NCBI RefSeq assembly: GCF_000003815.2
Contig: NC_049979.1
Span: 17,220,493-17,284,492 of the forward strand
Direction of reading: 5' to 3'
Origin: Branchiostoma floridae
Lineage: Eukaryota > Chordata > Leptocardii > Amphioxiformes > Branchiostomatidae
Length of the DNA: 64,000 nucleotides
Shown: one piece after another, positions 53,401 through 62,733 of the stretch
How the letters are laid out: every line of letters starts with the position of its first letter
Numbering within the stretch: position 1 is the stretch's first letter
Notes under the pieces: model-generated
What the model was told of the DNA's origin: nothing
The model's input: only the letters and a program-made list of their open reading frames with translations
Databases searched by the model: none
Program-made: the position numbers and the translations under genes

Positions 53401-53978
53401 ATATATCATTTAGTTCACTGCCATTCATAAAAAAAGGTACTGCTGCTACCTACGTTAAATGGGATAAAAGCAATCACAGGAATATTTCTACAAATGCGTA
53501 TTGTTCCACAAAAATGCAGAAGCTCTAGTCTCTGTCCAGTCTGCTATCTAAACTACTAAGTATTGCCCGGCACTCACATGTTCGCTGCAAAGCCGCCAAT
53601 CAGGTTGGACCTCGGGATGTAGAGACTCATCAGCGATGTCGCTGAGAATACCTACAAAAAGATCATGAAGCAGAAACACTGGCATAATGGCATTGGTCAC
53701 CACATAAAGGGTTTACTGACATTGTAACATAGCTTTCATTTCCACAGATAAAACGTACGCATGATTGCAATAATGGGAATCTTAAACAGATATTTCAAGC
53801 CTGCCACTGCATGGGAATCTTACCGGGTATGTTCCGAGGATCCAGACGATTCTGTGCCGTGTGTTCCTCCCCGGGATGTGTCTGGTGGCGAAACACAGCT
53901 CCTCCATAAACAGGAACAGTGTGAAGAACGTCACAAACGTCAGAGAAACGACAATGGCTTCTTCTGCCTTTCCTAAAT
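50414..53978 (-). CDS. SLC51A: Organic solute transporter alpha (SLC51A-like, 7-TM), 5' end missing
   Basis: Eight exons on the minus strand: 53978-53824, 53651-53578, 53368-53202, 52837-52725, 52388-52242, 51567-51462, 51191-51038 and 50873-50414; reading phases agree throughout. About 457 residues are visible. Seven hydrophobic segments fit the Solute_trans_a (OSTalpha/TMEM184) fold, from EAIVVSLTFVTFFTLFLFM to YIHNCMIIIEMMVAALVARW. Diagnostic matches to vertebrate OSTalpha include LYIPRSNL, FFMLMVDYFGGDEELVTTL, a run of seven cysteines (PPCCCCCCCLP) where OSTalpha has its Cys cluster, VVLQP, and CGPQFSSKTRAD near the last helix. In vertebrates OSTalpha works with OSTbeta (SLC51B) in basolateral bile-acid and steroid export. 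The last exon adds a hydrophilic cytosolic tail of about 150 residues, rich in S, E, G and K, that human OSTalpha lacks. The N-terminal exon is not seen and may lie in the gap at 54006-54350. Confidence 0.87.
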
Positions 53979-54005
53979 CTGAAGAAAAAAAATGATGACA
54001 GGATA

Positions 54006-54350
54006 NNNNNNNNNNNNNNNNNNNNNNNNNNNNNNNNNNNNNNNNNNNNNNNNNNNNNNNNNNNNNNNNNNNNNNNNNNNNNNNNNNNNNNNNNNNNNNN
54101 NNNNNNNNNNNNNNNNNNNNNNNNNNNNNNNNNNNNNNNNNNNNNNNNNNNNNNNNNNNNNNNNNNNNNNNNNNNNNNNNNNNNNNNNNNNNNNNNNNNN
54201 NNNNNNNNNNNNNNNNNNNNNNNNNNNNNNNNNNNNNNNNNNNNNNNNNNNNNNNNNNNNNNNNNNNNNNNNNNNNNNNNNNNNNNNNNNNNNNNNNNNN
54301 NNNNNNNNNNNNNNNNNNNNNNNNNNNNNNNNNNNNNNNNNNNNNNNNNN
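54006..54350. other. Assembly gap (345 N)
   Basis: A run of 345 N just upstream (in gene orientation) of the first visible transporter exon. The missing N-terminal exon may be here. Confidence 0.95.
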
Positions 54351-55998
54351 GCTTAATTGCACGGCCTATTTGCCAGTGAATTTCGTGCAATTATCCGACT
54401 GGTGCAATAATGCGAAGTTATCTTGCTGGACCGCACTGTTTTGGGATTTTAGGATTCCGTGCAGTAAACAGTAGTGTGCGTTTATCCGGTGTGCAATTAA
54501 CTGGCTTCTACTGTACATGTACCAGGGGGTGAGTAACACGTTAACTTGCTTTCATATCTTGTCTTGTAAACATCAATTTCAAATTATAATTTTTTTTAGG
54601 AATTATCACCAATTAATTTACAAAACTGTATAGTCCTCATTTCACAGATTTCGAATCTCATTGACTAAGGTTGTCTTGACTAAGGTCCAAGTTACAAACC
54701 CTAGACCACATCAACATCTCATGGCGTCTATAGATCTGACACAAGTCACAGGTCAAGCCAACATATAACTAAAAGTTAACTTCTGGGCATTACTTGAGTC
54801 AGGAGTGTGTGTGAACGATTAAAGGCGATTTATTGTTGGTTATGCACTAGTTCCCGTCCAACAGGCCATTTGTAGCGCTTTATATAACACAGGTGCCCGT
54901 TGTTTGGGACTAGGCGATGTAGTAGTGTGAGAGAGCCATGGTAAAAAAATAAACACACGCTGTTGTTTATGGATACCCCGCTGTGGTCGGCATCTTCATG
55001 GACCCAGTGCCTCTGGTGACTGATCCCCCGCTGTTTTCTCCTTCTCTCTCGCCGCCAGCCCAAATTGTTCGGTACCGTCATTACATTGCGGTACCTGGGC
55101 ACTTCATCACCTGCCAGAAGTGCCCCCTGGGTGCACATGTCCGGTCAACACAGGTAATTCACCTGGTGGGCGGGGGCGTTGTTGCAGTATGACGTCTGCA
55201 AGGAAAATTCTCGCCAGACTATTTACTAGAGCGCACTGTAGGAATTGCGTCCGTAAGCAAATGGTACCGGAGTCACGGTCAAGCGCAATCACTGATTGGT
55301 AGTTGGTGTTTAAAGTAGAAACCATAAACTGTAAGTCCTTATCTTGAAGTGGCATTAAATCTGCCAAGCAATTAAGCCCCGAACTGTCAGAGAGCAGTCC
55401 ATAATTTACTGAAAAGTGCTCCAGATGAGTGATTTGCCGACACTTCGCCAGCAGTATGTGGTGCAATCTTGTTTGGGCTATAAACATTGAATGTAACGTG
55501 TGAGTAACATGAATTGCTTCAGGATTCGGCCTTCAATTCACCTTGTACATGTTCTACATGTTGCGTAGCTATAGTAGTTCGAAAAACATCGCATCGGGCA
55601 TCGCAGTTTGGTATGCTGCAATCGTCGTAAATACTCATTTAGAAATTTGATACAGCATCTGTTTACCCTTAAGGGGCAACCATCAAAATACCGAGCTGCC
55701 CACTGACACCACAGTAATGGGCTGACCAGATTTAGCAGATGGAGTTTGGAGTAGAAAGAAGCCTCATGCCATGCATGTGTTTCTACATTTCAATGTTATG
55801 ACCGTCTATTGCTTCTGAAAGTGAAGGTTGTATTGTTATGAAAGCATGAGAGCGAAAGACATCCTGATCTCATGCAACTGCAGTGAATGAGTGATAGCCT
55901 CACGGCAGTGTTCTCACCTTCCCTATCTAAAAGCTAGAGTCACCTATAATGAGTAGGGGGAAATGATACAACCACAAAAGAGAAACAAGTTTTGTAAC

Positions 55999-56091
55999 TG
56001 CCCCTTGTGGACTTTCTTCGCTACAGTTCAACATCTTGGCAGCATTTGCAGTACTAGTTACACAAACGTGGTCTTCCAAAATGGCGAAGTT
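55999..56091. repeat. Direct repeat copy 1 (partner at 57103-57195)
   Basis: It contains CTTGTGGACTTTCTTCGCTA, CATCTTGGCAGCATTTGCAG and TACTAGTTACACAAAC, and ends AAATGGCGAAGTT. The same string of motifs with scattered substitutions is found 1.1 kb downstream in the same orientation. Confidence 0.85.
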
Positions 56092-57102
56092 TTGGAACTA
56101 AAAAGATCTGAAATCCTGCCTCCAATAAAAGATTTCAAATGCTAGCATTAGTAGCATAACAATATCATTTTAACGAGACATACTGAGCTATTTTAAACAG
56201 CAGGGATGAAATGTCTATTACGCCATCAAACAAACATTTGTTGCCCTTTGTTGGATAGTCGTCAAACATCAGATCAATACGCCACAACACATCTTCCCAA
56301 CTTCACGATCGACAAGTATAATATCGTCTGCGGTCGGTCCTTTTCCATCAACCACTTGCACATAGCGGCTACTGGTGTTTGTAGTAAGCTTTCCGAAAGG
56401 CTTTCGCTAAATTTATCTCGGGTATCTAATCATTAACAAATAGTACAGTCCATGTAAATTAGTGTAAATTAATACAGTGTATCCATGCCATCTGCCAGAC
56501 TGGTTTCCCAAGCGTAGATTGGATGATAAATATGTGAAACATGTACATGTATGACCTCCATTAGAGAGAGAACCTAGAGAGGCTCCGAACAAGATTAGCT
56601 TCCATAGGAGAACCTCCTATATTGTCCATGTGGCCTAGGGTTATCATTTGTGAAGTGTACACGTACATACAATCACACCATATGTCAGTGACACGGTTGT
56701 AGTTTGCACGCTGTCGGCGGTCCAAAGGTCGAGCAAAGAACGTCTAACATATAACAGTGAAGTTAAATACCCGGCGAAAGTTTGTACACAGAGAAAACTG
56801 ACATGGCGACTGGCAAGAGAAAGCTTCTTGTCGTAATTTCAACAAGCTGTCGGTAAAACTCACTCTACACATATGGCTAGTATGTTGAAGAGATTAGGGA
56901 TGAAACCGACTAGCACTGCATAAAATGCTGGACGCCTGTGTCTTACTCTAAACACAGATCGTAAATTTTGAACAAATTCACCGATTAAACCATGTACAAC
57001 GTGCCAGGGGTTTCGTCACACAGGCTAGGTCGGAGAGAAGATAAAAACAAACAAACCCTAGGCTGAACGAAAACAAAGAGGCAACCTACGTTGCAAATAT
57101 TC

Positions 57103-57195
57103 TGCCGCTTGTGGAGTTTCTTCGCTGCAATTCGACATCTTGGCAGCATTTGCAGTACTAGTTACACCAACTTGGTCTATGAAATGGCGAAGTTG
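57103..57195. repeat. Direct repeat copy 2
   Basis: It contains CTTGTGGAGTTTCTTCGCTG, CATCTTGGCAGCATTTGCAG and TACTAGTTACACCAAC, and ends AAATGGCGAAGTT. It is the partner of 55999-56091. It could be a segmental duplication or two copies of one short dispersed element. Confidence 0.85.
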
Positions 57196-57791
57196 TTAGG
57201 AGTAGACCCACGGTAGACTCACGGTACACTGTGAAGGAATGAACCACAGACCAGTGGCACTTCGGCGCCGGAAATGTGCTGATGTGGGGTGATTGGGGGA
57301 TCCAGCTAACGCCGGCTGTGGGCGGAAATGGACTGTTCTTCGTCACAAGTCGTAAATTGTTCTCGCGCGCAGAGCTCCGTCCTGACGTTTACGACCTGAC
57401 TGACAAGGCACACATGGGGCTCCCCTGGCACGTGTGTTGTAGCAATGGTGAGATGGACTAGTCTCCAAGCAAACGTGTCAGCTTGGTGACGAAAGATATG
57501 AATTTGTCCAAATATAGGGATAAATAAGTTGCCATGAGAGTTCAGTCAGTCTTTTGCAGTCTATCCACCAGCTCACCCCTAAGCCAATGAGACATTTATT
57601 CCTATTACTTGGTCAAAGTACGCTATTACTTCTCGGACAGGTGGGAGTCTGATAAAGACCACTAAACTTACACTACTACAACTCTCGATTACTTCACTGT
57701 CGAACAACTGACAGGTAAATCATTGAGGCTCTTTTGTATTTCTTTTCCCATTTTGCCCTAGCCTGGTATCCAGCCGTAATATAGCTCCCGA

Positions 57792-57891
57792 NNNNNNNNN
57801 NNNNNNNNNNNNNNNNNNNNNNNNNNNNNNNNNNNNNNNNNNNNNNNNNNNNNNNNNNNNNNNNNNNNNNNNNNNNNNNNNNNNNNNNNNN
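57792..57891. other. Assembly gap (100 N, conventional size)
   Basis: Exactly 100 N, the usual placeholder for a gap of unknown length. It abuts the left arm of a long inverted repeat, a common cause of assembly breaks. Confidence 0.95.
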
Positions 57892-58467
57892 GCCACAAAA
57901 CATAGCCTGTTATCCAGCTGTATTATTAGAATAAGCCATCACGCCTCCATGGTGACCACCAGTTCAATACTTTCACGGTAGTTAGCAAGAGAAAGTTTTG
58001 ACACAGCGGTCACTACGAAGGATGGTACTCAGGCTACCGTATTATATCTCCGTAGTCTCTTCTCTCCCCTGCGGAGAAGAAACTCGGAAGATAAAGCGGC
58101 TGGATACCAGGCTAATTTTGCCCTCCTATCACTAGCCCCCTCTAGCCCTACGTGTAGACTTTGCAACTTACCCGTACACATGCATAGATCACCATTCAAC
58201 AGAGCAGATGTTTAGCTTGGTCCAGCTTGTTTTACGCGTGTTTTTAGCCTGGTACCCAGCCGCTTTATCTTCCGAGTTTCTTCTCCGCAGGGGAGAGAAG
58301 AGACTACGGAGATATAATACGGTAGCCTGAGTACCATCCTTCGTAGTGACCGCTGTGTCAAAACTTTCTCTTGCTAACTACCGTGAAAGTATTGAACTGG
58401 TGGTCACCATGGAGGCGTGATGGCTTATTCTAATAATACAGCTGGATAACAGGCTATGTTTTGTGGC
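57892..58467. repeat. Near-perfect 223-bp inverted repeat with 130-bp spacer
   Basis: The left arm at 57892-58114 and right arm at 58245-58467 are reverse complements with a single mismatch seen by eye (GGATACC against GGGTACC at the inner end). Each arm is bounded inside by TAGCCTGG.A.CCAGCCG and holds near its outer end the related TAGCCTGTTATCCAGCTG, so an arm looks like one MITE of about 210 bp plus shared flank (GCCACAAAACA). Because the identity runs past the MITE-like ends to the gap edge, duplication of one copy in inverted orientation is more likely than two independent insertions. Confidence 0.93.
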
Positions 58468-58559
58468 GAGTGTCTTCTAACTCCAATGAAATATCAATGT
58501 CCCACATTTCTGTCGAGAATTCATTTTGGTCAGTTTGACTGACCGTTTCTTTAACGCAC

Positions 58560-58589
58560 CAAGGAGGTTATTCCTATATAACCTCTTTG
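58560..58589. mobile_element. Decayed ultra-short palindrome (30 bp)
   Basis: CAAGGAGGTTAT... pairs with ...ATAACCTCTTTG, with one substitution in the right arm. The flanks ACGCAC and ACTGCAC are similar but not identical, as expected for an old target duplication. It is the least preserved of five family members in the window. Confidence 0.6.
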
Positions 58590-59011
58590 ACTGCACTAAA
58601 GATTGTACATGTACTGTATATGATATGTTATGTTGTTGTTTTCTTTCTTGCAGTCATGGTGTGCACGTTCATGTGTTTATGATAGGAGAATTCTAACTTA
58701 AATAGTAAACAGGAAAACACATTTATGGCACTAGAATTATAACTTAAAGATCAAACAGAAGACCATATAGCCATAATTCTTTCATTGAGGCAATAGGTAA
58801 CAATGCGATGCAGAATAGCTGTAGCTACCAGGGTAAGAAGCGTCCTTGAATTTCGACTGCATTATTTTTGGTTCCGCTTCGACAGCAGAGAACAGATGTG
58901 ACGTCATCATCTCTTACAAACTTTTCCTTCTCCCGTGACAGGCGCGATGAGGTGTGGTCGCGCGTGTGTACTTTGAAAACAAAGAGAGACGGAAAACAAG
59001 GCCGGGCTGCC

Positions 59012-62000
59012 ATGACTACCCCGAACATGGCGACTACTACGGGTGGAAAGAAGAAATCGGCAACGGTGTCCGTACGTATAGACTACAAGTAAGCGGACTA
59101 TACTGGTCTATACTGTCTTCTTGGTAATAACATACTGAGCTCTGAAAGGTCTTGCATGACCGGAGAGCCAAAGCAAACAGTAATTGATAACTATCAAGGA
59201 CGTTATATCAGATATAACGTCCTTGATAACTATTAAATGTCACCAAGGTCGTTATGTCAGTCCCAGCTCAGATGCCTTTGTCCTGAACTATTACGGCCTG
59301 AGGGACATGCGGTTCTTCATGAAGAGCAATTAATCATGTCTTTGTTGTATTGATACTTGAAAGCACTGTCCAACTACAACCTTACGCAAATAGTATTCTA
59401 AACCTGTACATGTGCGCCTGTCTTCTATTTGTACAGTATGGCATGAGGTTTCCCGGGACGCTTCCGGGACCTGGCCCGACAACTCCGCCAGGCCATCCCG
59501 GGAGCGGAGGTGGTGGGCAAGATCATCAGCAAGCCAGGTGAGCTGTCAGAATGATGAGGTTCACACCTGTAAAGCAGCTGTCTCACGGGACGAAGGTCGA
59601 TCGGAGGACATGTCTGCGAGCTTTTAATAGAGATCGACCAACTCCGCACGGTCTAATCAAGGGGGATATGACCTCCTTGGTCTAATGTGATGAGGGTACC
59701 TTTTCAGGTGGAAAAGACGCTCGAGTCTTCTGAGCGATTTTTTAGAATTCGGATACCCGAAGCTCATCGACTATGTGACAGTGACGTAGATACCATGCTC
59801 ATTTCTTTCCGTTACTCAACAGTACTCAAGTTTGGAATTTGCAAATTATCAGACTGAGTGGCCACTTCAAGACGCGCTAGCCTATGTTCTTTCACTTACG
59901 AAAGGTTTTCTAGTGCCGGTTGTCATGGGAACCTCGCCTCTTGCCGAGAAAGTTTCGCCGAGGTTATTACCTCCATGAAAAAATGGAGGTATAGTTTTGA
60001 GTGTGTCTGTGTGTGTGTTTGTGTGTGTGTTTGTGTGTGTGTTTGTGTGTGTGTCTGTGTGTCCGCATATTTGTGGTCATCATAAATTGAGAACCTCTTG
60101 ATGGACTACGATGATATTTGGTATGTAGGTAGGGGTTGGGAAGACGAAGGTCAAGGTCAATTTTGGGCCCCCTGGTGTGTGGCCTTGGTACTGCAGCGCA
60201 ACTTCCGGTTTTGCTATCTCGGTGTTCTGAACATGCTATGGTCAAGATTTTTAAGCATTAGATAGCTCTTGTGCTCAGGAAAAAATTACGTAAGTTTGGG
60301 CCCCCTAGCGTCTAGTTTGGTAATAGCAGGGGCATTTTTGTCAAAAACTTCTGACGAGGATAACTCAAGAAGGGAACAACGGATTTTCATCATTTTTGGT
60401 ATGTAGGTACCTTAGACAATTTTGTACAAGATTAAATACTAATTATGCAAAAGAGGAGTACATTTGCATAATTAATGAGGATATTATATCATGGCAGTTT
60501 TTTCAATGTATCTCTTGTCCTGGATGTGATATGGTCTTGACATTTGGCTGGTAGATAGCTTGCAGTGTCATGACAAAGTGGTGCAGGTTTCAGCCCCCTA
60601 ACATTTAATTGCGGAACTGCAGGGGCGTTTTTGTCAAGACATTCTAAAGAGGATAACTGCAGAAAGGATTGATGGATTGGCATCATACTAGGCATGCGGG
60701 TACCTTAGGCAAATATGTTCATAATGATATACATTTTATGCAAATGAGGACTTAATTTGCATGATTAATGAGGAAATTGTATAATTCCATTGTTTTCAAT
60801 AACTGGACTTCAATAAATGTAACACATGTTAACTATGATAGGTGGAATATTAGCAGATACCAAATATGGTAATGAGGAACTTATTTGCATAATTTATGTA
60901 AAAATTGCAAAAACGCTTTATGATTAATAATGGGAATTTTATAATTGTGACATGTGTACGTTAGTCAATGATGAACAATACCATGCATAAATTATGTTAA
61001 TGTGCTAGTCAATTGCATGAAATTTACGAAAGCTCTAAATTTTCATGGAGGTATGAGGTCGCCGAACTCTAGTATTATCCTTGGTTTCACATAGCAAAGG
61101 AGTTGGTTCAGATGTGAGATTCCCATAAGTGAGGATTTTGATTTTTTTTTTGCATGGACGTCGCTTTTCTCTTTCCTCACTCAGGTGCCTTCGAGGTGTA
61201 CGTGAACAAGAAGCTGTACTACTCCATGCTGGAGAAGAGGCAGTTTCCTCATATCAACCAGGTAAGGCCACAGCAAGTAAATTTTATGGATGACATCCTC
61301 TGCAGACTGCAAAAATAATGAGATAGGGCGAAAAAAAACAAGATGGGTAGAAAAAACAAGATGGCAAATTTTCAAAATGGACGTTGTAACAAGACTTGAA
61401 GAGACAAAATATGGCATCGCAGTCAACAAGGCATTCATTCCTGTACTTAAGAAGTGCACCAGTGTAGCTTAAGTGACACTAGTGTGGTAGACTGGTATCA
61501 TTGACCATGTTGGCAACTTCACTCATAGCTTCCATAGTTGTGCCACTTTTACAACCAGGTTTTACAACTAACTATCAAGTTGCACCTTTGCAACTACAGT
61601 CAATGCTACAGAGTCTCTAGTGTCAATTCTACATTCAATGATTAGGTTACAACACAACCTTTACCGTTTTCGTCTATCCGGCCTTCCCTGAAGAAGAAAA
61701 AAAATTCTTGTTTTTTTTTCTGAAATCAGGCGAAAATTAATGTCATCCATAAAATTTACTTGCTGTGGCCTAATGGGATATTACTAGTAATAGAGGCATT
61801 TGAAGGAGGTAAGGAGAGGACTGCGAAGGTGGAACCAAGTACCTTTAAGGGCCACGACAATGACTTATACTAGTGGGAGGTAGCACTAATCGCTGGCAGA
61901 CATAGATACAGTGCAATGTTATTTCAGTGGGTATGTCACGCTGTTGAACTGAAGATAAAGGTGCAGTTGTCATCTACTGTATTATCTGTGGGCAATTTGT

Positions 62001-62210
62001 TTTGACGCTCTGTTCGATCATACTGGCAATTCATTTATTTTTGCATAAAATTGGGACACTGCTAATGATCAGTCAGCAAACATGTTCTCTCCTTTTCAGC
62101 TTGTCCGTGCGATCAAGAAGCACCTGTCTGAAGCTCAGTCTCCCGCCGCGGACCTCAGTAGTTCCGAAGCCCTTCCTTCTGTGACTACCAAGCAGCTCTC
62201 TCCAGCTTAG
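59012..62210 (+). CDS. SELENOW: Rdx-family selenoprotein (SELENOW/MIEN1-like), four exons, Sec encoded by TGA
   Basis: Exons 59012-59088, 59437-59537, 61185-61261 and 62100-62210 (stop TAG) give 366 bases, 121 residues if TGA at 59444-59446 is read as selenocysteine. The fold is thioredoxin-like: SVRIDY (first strand), then N-M-A-U-G-F, RFRDLARQLRQAIPGAEVVG, the Rdx signature GAFEVYVNKKLYYSMLEKRQ, and LVRAIKKHLSEAQ. Sec falls exactly where SELENOW has U in YCGAUGY and MIEN1 has C in YCEPCGF, with no gap in alignment. The usual upstream cysteine of the CxxU pair reads as Asn, created across the exon 1/2 junction (AA|T). The start could be 59012 or the ATG at 59027 (AACATGGCG); the frame is open further upstream. 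A SECIS candidate lies 128 bases past the stop. Known Rdx proteins are small redox or glutathione-linked proteins; the exact subfamily (W or MIEN1/Rdx12) is uncertain. Confidence 0.86.
59195..59225. mobile_element. Ultra-short palindromic insertion (31 bp) in selenoprotein intron 1
   Basis: Arms of 15 bases (CAAGGACGTTATATC and its reverse complement) surround a single A. The 8-base direct repeat ATAACTAT flanks it at 59187-59194 and 59226-59233. It begins 107 bases after exon 1. Confidence 0.87.
59444..59446 (+). other. In-frame TGA read as selenocysteine
   Basis: The TGA occurs eight bases into exon 2, between GCA and GGT, at the family's redox-active position. The frame continues through two more splice junctions into conserved sequence, so it is not a true stop. 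Confidence 0.85.
59956..61070. mobile_element. Dispersed repeat element with GT-rich start and internal repeats
   Basis: The ends share an inverted ACCTCCATGAAAA / TTTTCATGGAGGT segment (59969-59981 and about 61040-61052), next to TTCGCCGAGG at the left and GAGGTCGCCGAA at the right. A (GTGTGTGTTT)n microsatellite lies at 60000-60062. Inside are two or three imperfect units of about 200 bp, each with a GGATT...ATCAT..GGTATGTAGGTACC-like block followed by TATGCAAAxGAGGAxx and TTTGCATxATTAATGAGGA. No coding frame. It fills selenoprotein intron 2. A diverged relative lies at 39750-40160. Confidence 0.7.
61266..61770. mobile_element. PIF/Harbinger-type MITE (505 bp) inserted in a splice donor
   Basis: Perfect 31-base terminal inverted repeats: 61266-61296 (GGCCACAGCAAGTAAATTTT...) and 61740-61770 (...AAAATTTACTTGCTGTGGCC). 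The 3-base duplication TAA flanks it at 61263-61265 and 61771-61773; a TWA target is the hallmark of PIF/Harbinger. The left TAA is the TAA of the exon 3 donor GTAAGG, so the element starts at intron position 5. The interior has no coding frame. Confidence 0.9.
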
Positions 62211-62324
62211 ACTTGGAGCAATGGTCAAACGCAAACGTAACCCACATACCACATAATATTGAATGAATGGAGACACAATCAAGAGGCAAAGGTTTAAATT
62301 GATGAGGCACTTGGGGAAAATGGT

Positions 62325-62398
62325 GTAAAGCCCTTCTATGACAGCATGGTCTGAAGGAGACGACTGTCTCAAGATCAAGCTCGATAAATATGGGCGAA
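62325..62398 (+). promoter_or_regulatory. Type II SECIS element in the selenoprotein 3' UTR
   Basis: The RNA element recruits SBP2 so that UGA is read as Sec. Parts visible: helix I GCCC (62330-62333) with GGGC (62392-62395); non-Watson-Crick quartet ATGA (62338-62341) with CGAT (62382-62385); helix II AGC/GCT plus TGGTCT (62347-62352) with AGATCA (62372-62377), one A-A mismatch; the conserved AA at 62354-62355, exactly 12 bases after ATGA; and a perfect 5-bp apical ministem GAGAC (62357-62361)/GTCTC (62366-62370) closing a GACT loop, which makes it type II. Folded by eye only; helix I is partly mismatched. Confidence 0.82.
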
Positions 62399-62733
62399 TA
62401 CAATATTCTTGCCTTCGACTGTTCTTCATCAATTTATGTAACATAACCAGATTGTTTTATCAAATGTAATTTGCTTTGGACTTATGTACATGTAGTATTT
62501 AGATATGCATCCTACATCTGTAATTAGTGTAAAGACAAGCTACTCACCAAGCAGGTACTCACCAGGTTGTTGTCACATGATACATATGCTGCGTTTTTAA
62601 AAAACGCCAAATTTGATAAAGGTCACAATTTTCCCACAACAGCCTCTGCTTGGAGAGTAAAGATAAGTAAGACTGAAGCATTCAGACCTCCTTGATATGC
62701 CGTATTAGAATCTCTGCAAGAAATTGCTGGCTC

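Larger units (their letters stand above)
54351..57791. other. Gene-poor interval with a duplicated 93-bp segment
   Basis: No supported coding exon was found on either strand. The interval contains the direct repeat described at 55999 and 57103, and ends at 57762-57791 in TAGCCTGGTATCCAGCCG, a terminus-like motif that recurs in the inverted repeat just beyond the next gap. Confidence 0.4.

Noticed and set aside
59027-59446. Reading the TGA in selenoprotein exon 2 as a true stop or a pseudogene lesion
   Set aside because: Conserved Rdx sequence continues in frame over two further exons, the TGA aligns with the known Sec position, and a SECIS-like fold is present downstream.
62300-62342. Alternative SECIS start at the ATGA at 62301
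   Set aside because: The sequence after it cannot form helix II with a NGAN partner at the right distance. The ATGA at 62338 fits every part of the model.
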